Shown here one piece after another: positions 60,636-64,000 of a DNA stretch of 64,000 nucleotides. Under the pieces are notes generated by a model that was not told the DNA's origin, did no database searches, and saw only the letters and a list, made by a program, of their open reading frames with translations. The stretch covers positions 992,001 through 1,056,000 of the forward strand of contig NZ_CP090370.1 in the NCBI RefSeq assembly GCF_021431965.1. Direction: 5' to 3'. The position numbers and the translations under genes are program-made. Position 1 is the first letter of the stretch. Every line of letters begins with the position of its first letter. This DNA comes from Erythrobacter sp. SDW2. Lineage in GTDB: Bacteria; Pseudomonadota; Alphaproteobacteria; Sphingomonadales; Sphingomonadaceae.

Positions 60636-61504
60636 TCGAGATCACTGCCGCCGACCGCGAGGGCTTCTCCGGTCGCGCCAAGGCGATTGACTATGCCGTC
60701 ACCGGGCGGCTGCACCATGTCGGCAACTATGTCCGCAAGATCCCGTCGAACCTGACGCGGATGATGGAGAACGCGCACGACTGGGAGCATCTGCCCTTTG
60801 TGCATCCGTCGTCCTTTGCGGCCATCGCCGAGGTCGAGAGCGGTCCATGGGGCTGGCGTTGCAAGACCGCGCTCCCCCACGGCGGAGAGCAATTGATCGA
60901 GCTGCTGGTCGATAACGACCGGCACTATTGGGCCACCACCGTGGTCGACGGCCCGGGGCAGGGGACGCAGATCCACACCCAGGCGAGCGCGCTCGATGCG
61001 GGCGGGATCGAGGTCGATGTGCGTTTCTACCTTCCGCAAGCGCCGCAGAGCGTGGAACAGCAGGCGATGATCCTCGGCTATCTGCAGGCGCAATACGCGG
61101 CCCTCTATGACGAGGACGAGGCATTGATGCTCGGGCGGCAGGCGGCGCTGGACGAGCGCAAGGCCCTTCGTTCGGTGACGCCGGCGGAGGTGCTGGACCT
61201 TGGACCCGAGGCTGCCCTGGATCGCGACGCGGTGCAAAAGGGCATGCTGGGCCGCGAGAAGGTACTGGTCCGTTTCTGGCAAAGCCGCTGGATCGCCCAT
61301 TCCGCGCGCTGTCCGCATGCGCTGGCCCCGCTGGACGAAGCCCAGCCCGACGCGGAGGGTGGCCTTACCTGTCCGTGGCACGGTTACCGCTTCGATCTTC
61401 GCACCGGGGCCGAGGACTACAAGCGCTGCGGCTCGCTCCCACTCTTTGAGACTGTAATCGAGGGCGCTCGACTGATCGTGCGGCACGCTGTATCGCGCCG
61501 CTGA
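60626..61504 (+). CDS. Rieske oxygenase-like protein with permuted domain order
   Basis: 292 residues. The Rieske [2Fe-2S] ligands lie at the C-terminus: Cys229-x-His231 ([10 protein letters not shown]) and Cys249-x2-His252 ([10 protein letters not shown]). The N-terminal part carries the mononuclear iron pattern N-x2-D-x2-H-x4-H (N49, D52, H55, H60 in [19 protein letters not shown]), with a candidate third Asp near 162-164 (YDEDEALM). Classical oxygenases place the Rieske domain first. GTG at 60626 or TTG at 60632 starts it; both overlap hemF. The ktrB-type gene follows in a TGATG overlap. Confidence 0.8.
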   Translation: MDLIEITAADREGFSGRAKAIDYAVTGRLHHVGNYVRKIPSNLTRMMENAHDWEHLPFVHPSSFAAIAEVESGPWGWRCKTALPHGGEQLIELLVDNDRHYWATTVVDGPGQGTQIHTQASALDAGGIEVDVRFYLPQAPQSVEQQAMILGYLQAQYAALYDEDEALMLGRQAALDERKALRSVTPAEVLDLGPEAALDRDAVQKGMLGREKVLVRFWQSRWIAHSARCPHALAPLDEAQPDAEGGLTCPWHGYRFDLRTGAEDYKRCGSLPLFETVIEGARLIVRHAVSRR

Positions 61505-62832
61505 TGCGGGCGTTCCTCCACCCCGTGCGGCTTATCCCGCTGCTGTTTGCCGTCGCCATCGCGATCGGCACCGTGGTGCTCATGTTACCGGTTTCCAGTG
61601 CCGATGGCAGCGGCACCCCGTTCCTGACGGCGCTGTTTACCGCGACCTCGGCGGTCGCGGTGACGGGATTGATCGTGGTCGATACCGCGACCTATTGGTC
61701 GGGCTTCGGACAACTTGTGATCATGTTGCTGTTCCAGCTCGGCGGCCTCGGGATCATGACGGCGGCCACGCTTCTCGGCCTGATGGCCGGGCGAGGCTTC
61801 GGGTTGCAAATGCGGCAGGCAACCCATGTCGAGCGCTCGCGTCTAACCGGTCGCAATGCCGCTTCGGTGCTCAAGCTGGTCCTGGTGATCACCGTGGTGG
61901 TCGAGGTGACGATTGCGCTTGCACTCGGCATCCGCTTCGCCACTGCGCATGCCATGCCCGCCGGCGAGGCCACCTGGCACGGCATTTTCCATGCCATCAG
62001 CGCTTTCAACAACGCCGGTTTTTCCAGCTTCTCGGCTGGCATGATGGAATTCCAGCTCGATGGACTGATCCTGGGCCCGGTGATGCTGGCGGTGGTGATC
62101 GGCTCGCTCGGCTTCCCGGTGTTCGAGGACTGGCGCGAGCATGGGATCGATACGAAGCACTGGACCCTGCACAGCCGCATCACGCTGGCGGGCACCGGCT
62201 TCCTCCTGTTGACTGGGGTCGTCGCCCACCTGGCGATGGAATGGAGCAACCCTGCGACCCTTGGTCAGATGGCGACAGGCGACAAGGTACTCAACGCCGC
62301 GTTCCATTCGGTCATGCCGCGCACCGCCGGGTTCAACAGCCTCGATGTCGGTGCCTTCCGTGAAGAGACGCTGGTGACCAACTATGTTCTGATGTTCATC
62401 GGCGGTGGATCGGCCGGGACCGCCGGGGGCGTCAAGGTGACGACTTTCTTCGTGCTGGTGGCGATCATGCTGGCGGAGATACTCGGCCGCCGCGATGCCT
62501 CCATGTTCGGGCGGCGGTTCGGCCATGCGATCGAGCGGCAGGCGCTGGCGGTGATCATGATGGCGCTGATCCTGATCCTGAGCGCGACGATGTATATCAC
62601 TTCCGTGACAGACCTGATGCTGGAGGAGGTGTTGTTCGAGACGATTTCGGCCTTCGCCACCGTCGGGCTCTCGACCGGGATCACCGCCGACCTGCCGCCA
62701 TCGGCTCAGTTGGTGTTGATCCTGCTGATGTTCGTCGGGCGGGTCGGCACCATTACCGCTGCGACTGCGCTTGCCCTTGGCGGGTCGACCCGCAAGTATC
62801 GCTACCCTGAGGAGAACCCCATTGTCGGCTGA
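61504..62832 (+). CDS. TrkH/KtrB-type potassium transporter
   Basis: 442 residues with about eight to ten membrane segments and the four selectivity-filter-like pore regions: FTATSAVAVTGLIVVD, FHAISAFNNAGFSSF, FHSVMPRTAGFNSLD and ETISAFATVGLSTG. It moves potassium inward, probably gated by the RCK protein encoded next. Its length is near KtrB. The start overlaps the Rieske gene's stop (TGATG). The final residues overlap the next gene's TTG start. Confidence 0.88.
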   Translation: MRAFLHPVRLIPLLFAVAIAIGTVVLMLPVSSADGSGTPFLTALFTATSAVAVTGLIVVDTATYWSGFGQLVIMLLFQLGGLGIMTAATLLGLMAGRGFGLQMRQATHVERSRLTGRNAASVLKLVLVITVVVEVTIALALGIRFATAHAMPAGEATWHGIFHAISAFNNAGFSSFSAGMMEFQLDGLILGPVMLAVVIGSLGFPVFEDWREHGIDTKHWTLHSRITLAGTGFLLLTGVVAHLAMEWSNPATLGQMATGDKVLNAAFHSVMPRTAGFNSLDVGAFREETLVTNYVLMFIGGGSAGTAGGVKVTTFFVLVAIMLAEILGRRDASMFGRRFGHAIERQALAVIMMALILILSATMYITSVTDLMLEEVLFETISAFATVGLSTGITADLPPSAQLVLILLMFVGRVGTITAATALALGGSTRKYRYPEENPIVG

Positions 62833-63484
62833 GAAACGCAAACCTGTGCTGGTGATCGGTCTTGGCCGCTTCGGCAGTGCCGTTGCCAGCTCGCTTGAAC
62901 GCATGGGCCACGAAGTGCTGGGGGTCGACCACGATGCCGAGATCGTAAGGGACCATCGCGACATGCTGACGCAGGTGGTCGAGGGCGATTCGACCGAAGT
63001 CGAGACGCTCGAGCAACTCGGCTGTGCGCAGTTCGAATCCGCAGTCGTCGCGATTGGCACAAATATGGAAGCCAGCGTGCTTTCGGTGCTGGCGCTGGTC
63101 GACCTCGGTGTCCCCAATATCTGGGCCAAGGCCAATAACGAGCGCCACGGCCGTATCCTCCAGCGCACCGGAGCGCATCATGTCGTGTTTCCCGAGCAGA
63201 AGATGGGCGAGCGGGTGGCGCGGCTGGTAAACGAGCGCCTGCTCGACTTCATCGCCTTTGGCGACGACTTCGGCATTGCCCGGCTCAAGGCACCAGAATC
63301 GATCATGGGCCTGCCGTTGGTGATGAGCGAGTGTCGCAAGAAGCACGATATCACTGTAGTTGGAGTCAAGCGCCGAGGCGAGGATTTCATCCACGCAACG
63401 CCTGACACGATCATCCTGCCCGATGACGAGCTGGTCGTGTCGGGCCTGGTCGAAAAGATCGAGGCATTTGCGGCCCAGAGCTGA
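62822..63484 (+). CDS. TrkA/KtrA-type potassium uptake regulatory protein
   Basis: 220 residues with an RCK_N Rossmann domain (VLVIGLGRFGSAVASSLERM, then the acidic VDHDAEIV) and an RCK_C domain (DITVVGVKRRGEDF; LPDDELVVSGLVEKIEAF). It binds ATP/ADP or NAD and gates the KtrB-type channel. The TTG start at 62822 has GAGGAG eight bases upstream and overlaps the transporter's 3' end. Together they form a complete two-component uptake system. Confidence 0.88.
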   Translation: MSAEKRKPVLVIGLGRFGSAVASSLERMGHEVLGVDHDAEIVRDHRDMLTQVVEGDSTEVETLEQLGCAQFESAVVAIGTNMEASVLSVLALVDLGVPNIWAKANNERHGRILQRTGAHHVVFPEQKMGERVARLVNERLLDFIAFGDDFGIARLKAPESIMGLPLVMSECRKKHDITVVGVKRRGEDFIHATPDTIILPDDELVVSGLVEKIEAFAAQS

Positions 63485-63528
63485 TTTGCGCTAACGCGCT
63501 CGCCAACAGATTCCACCGGAGTACCCCC

Positions 63529-64000
63529 ATGCGCCTGATCGCCGCTGCTGCCTTGTTTTTGCTGTCCGCCTGTTCTCTGACAGGCGAGGCTCCTGCCGAA
63601 GTGCCAAAAGTCGCGCCGATCCTCGACAGCAAGGATGCCGAAGACGCCTACAGCTTCGCCAAGCCGCTCGAGGCGCGGGTCAGCCATGTCTCGCTCGATC
63701 TCGATCTCGACTTCGACAAGAAGGCGGTGTCGGGCAAGGCGGTGCTCGACGTGATCGCCGAGCCGGGCGTCGATGAGGTCATCCTCGACACTGACGGGCT
63801 GGACATCGCCAGTGTCACCGACGCTGAGGGCAAGCCGCTCGAATGGGAGCTGGGCGAAGCGGTCGAAGGCGATGACGAGGGCCTTCACGGCGCGCCGCTG
63901 ACGGTCAAGATCGGCGCCACCGAGAGCGAGGAACCGCGCCAGATCACCGTTACCTATTCCGCCGCCAATGCCGATGCGCTGCAATGGCTCAGCCCCGAAC
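63529..64000 (+). CDS. M1-family metallopeptidase lipoprotein, 5' part only
   Basis: The first 157 codons of a gene that runs off the right edge. Signal peptide with lipobox FLLSAC, then the N-terminal beta-domain of leukotriene-A4-hydrolase-like M1 peptidases (VSHVSLDLDLDFDKKAVSGK; NADALQWLSPE). The zinc-binding HExxH part would lie beyond the window. The start at 63529 directly precedes the signal sequence. It probably cleaves peptides in the periplasm. Confidence 0.75.
   Translation, partial: MRLIAAAALFLLSACSLTGEAPAEVPKVAPILDSKDAEDAYSFAKPLEARVSHVSLDLDLDFDKKAVSGKAVLDVIAEPGVDEVILDTDGLDIASVTDAEGKPLEWELGEAVEGDDEGLHGAPLTVKIGATESEEPRQITVTYSAANADALQWLSPE

Overview
The window looks like chromosomal DNA from an alphaproteobacterium of the Sphingomonadales, most likely the Erythrobacteraceae (Erythrobacter/Qipengyuania/Altererythrobacter group). 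The reasons are high GC, the gene content (alpha-type SspB, a PEP-CTERM tail, hisB-hisH-hisA-hisF with hisE nearby, ybgC-tolQRAB-pal, PdeM, GFA-domain proteins, several acyl-CoA dehydrogenases) and many tightly overlapping ATGA/TGATG gene junctions. The genus is an inference. No rRNA, tRNA, CRISPR array or complete insertion sequence was seen.

Layout. 1-12.4 kb: a probable phnA remnant at the left edge, a ribosome hibernation factor, a DUF2853-OmpA fusion, a TPR-sulfotransferase, a small operon of esterase, membrane protein, GFA protein and COG3650 lipoprotein, a fasciclin lipoprotein with a good terminator, an S41 protease, and PEBP and SWIB proteins. 12.3-18.7 kb: an overlapping DUF427/DUF985/DoxX operon, an M19 dipeptidase, dapD, and a subtilase with a surface-domain C-terminus. 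18.7-26.9 kb: a divergent acyl-CoA catabolic cluster. On the left are an SDR, an ACAD10/11-like dehydrogenase, a zinc alcohol dehydrogenase and an APH-like kinase; on the right are two acyl-CoA dehydrogenases and an SDR. Two operator-like repeats lie between the halves.

26.9-36.3 kb is the accessory part. It holds a 777-base stretch without a recognisable gene, a tandem-HTH regulator fused to an alpha/beta-hydrolase domain that has lost its catalytic Ser and His, two small secreted proteins and a fatty-acid desaturase. It ends with a visibly AT-richer, translationally coupled three-gene module: a small basic protein, a GHKL ATPase, and a protein joining an RNA polymerase alpha-CTD-like domain to a sigma region 4-like domain. 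This module is the best candidate for an undescribed, possibly defensive, system.

36.3-47 kb is core: gmk, an SspB adaptor, hisB, hisH, hisA, hisF, a 57-residue PEP-CTERM protein, hisE, a HIT protein, then ybgC-tolQ-tolR-tolA-tolB-pal. Several junctions here carry palindromic repeat elements whose arms overlap stop codons and contain the next gene's ribosome-binding site. 47-64 kb: a J-domain protein, a sterol-desaturase-family protein, purT, a trans-sulfuration enzyme with a foldable leader, a DUF4331 lipoprotein/TPR group, an SLC13 transporter, a DUF547 protein, infC with a probable AUA start, pdeM, hemF, a domain-permuted Rieske oxygenase-like protein, a ktrB/ktrA-type potassium uptake pair, and the 5' end of an M1 metallopeptidase running off the right edge.
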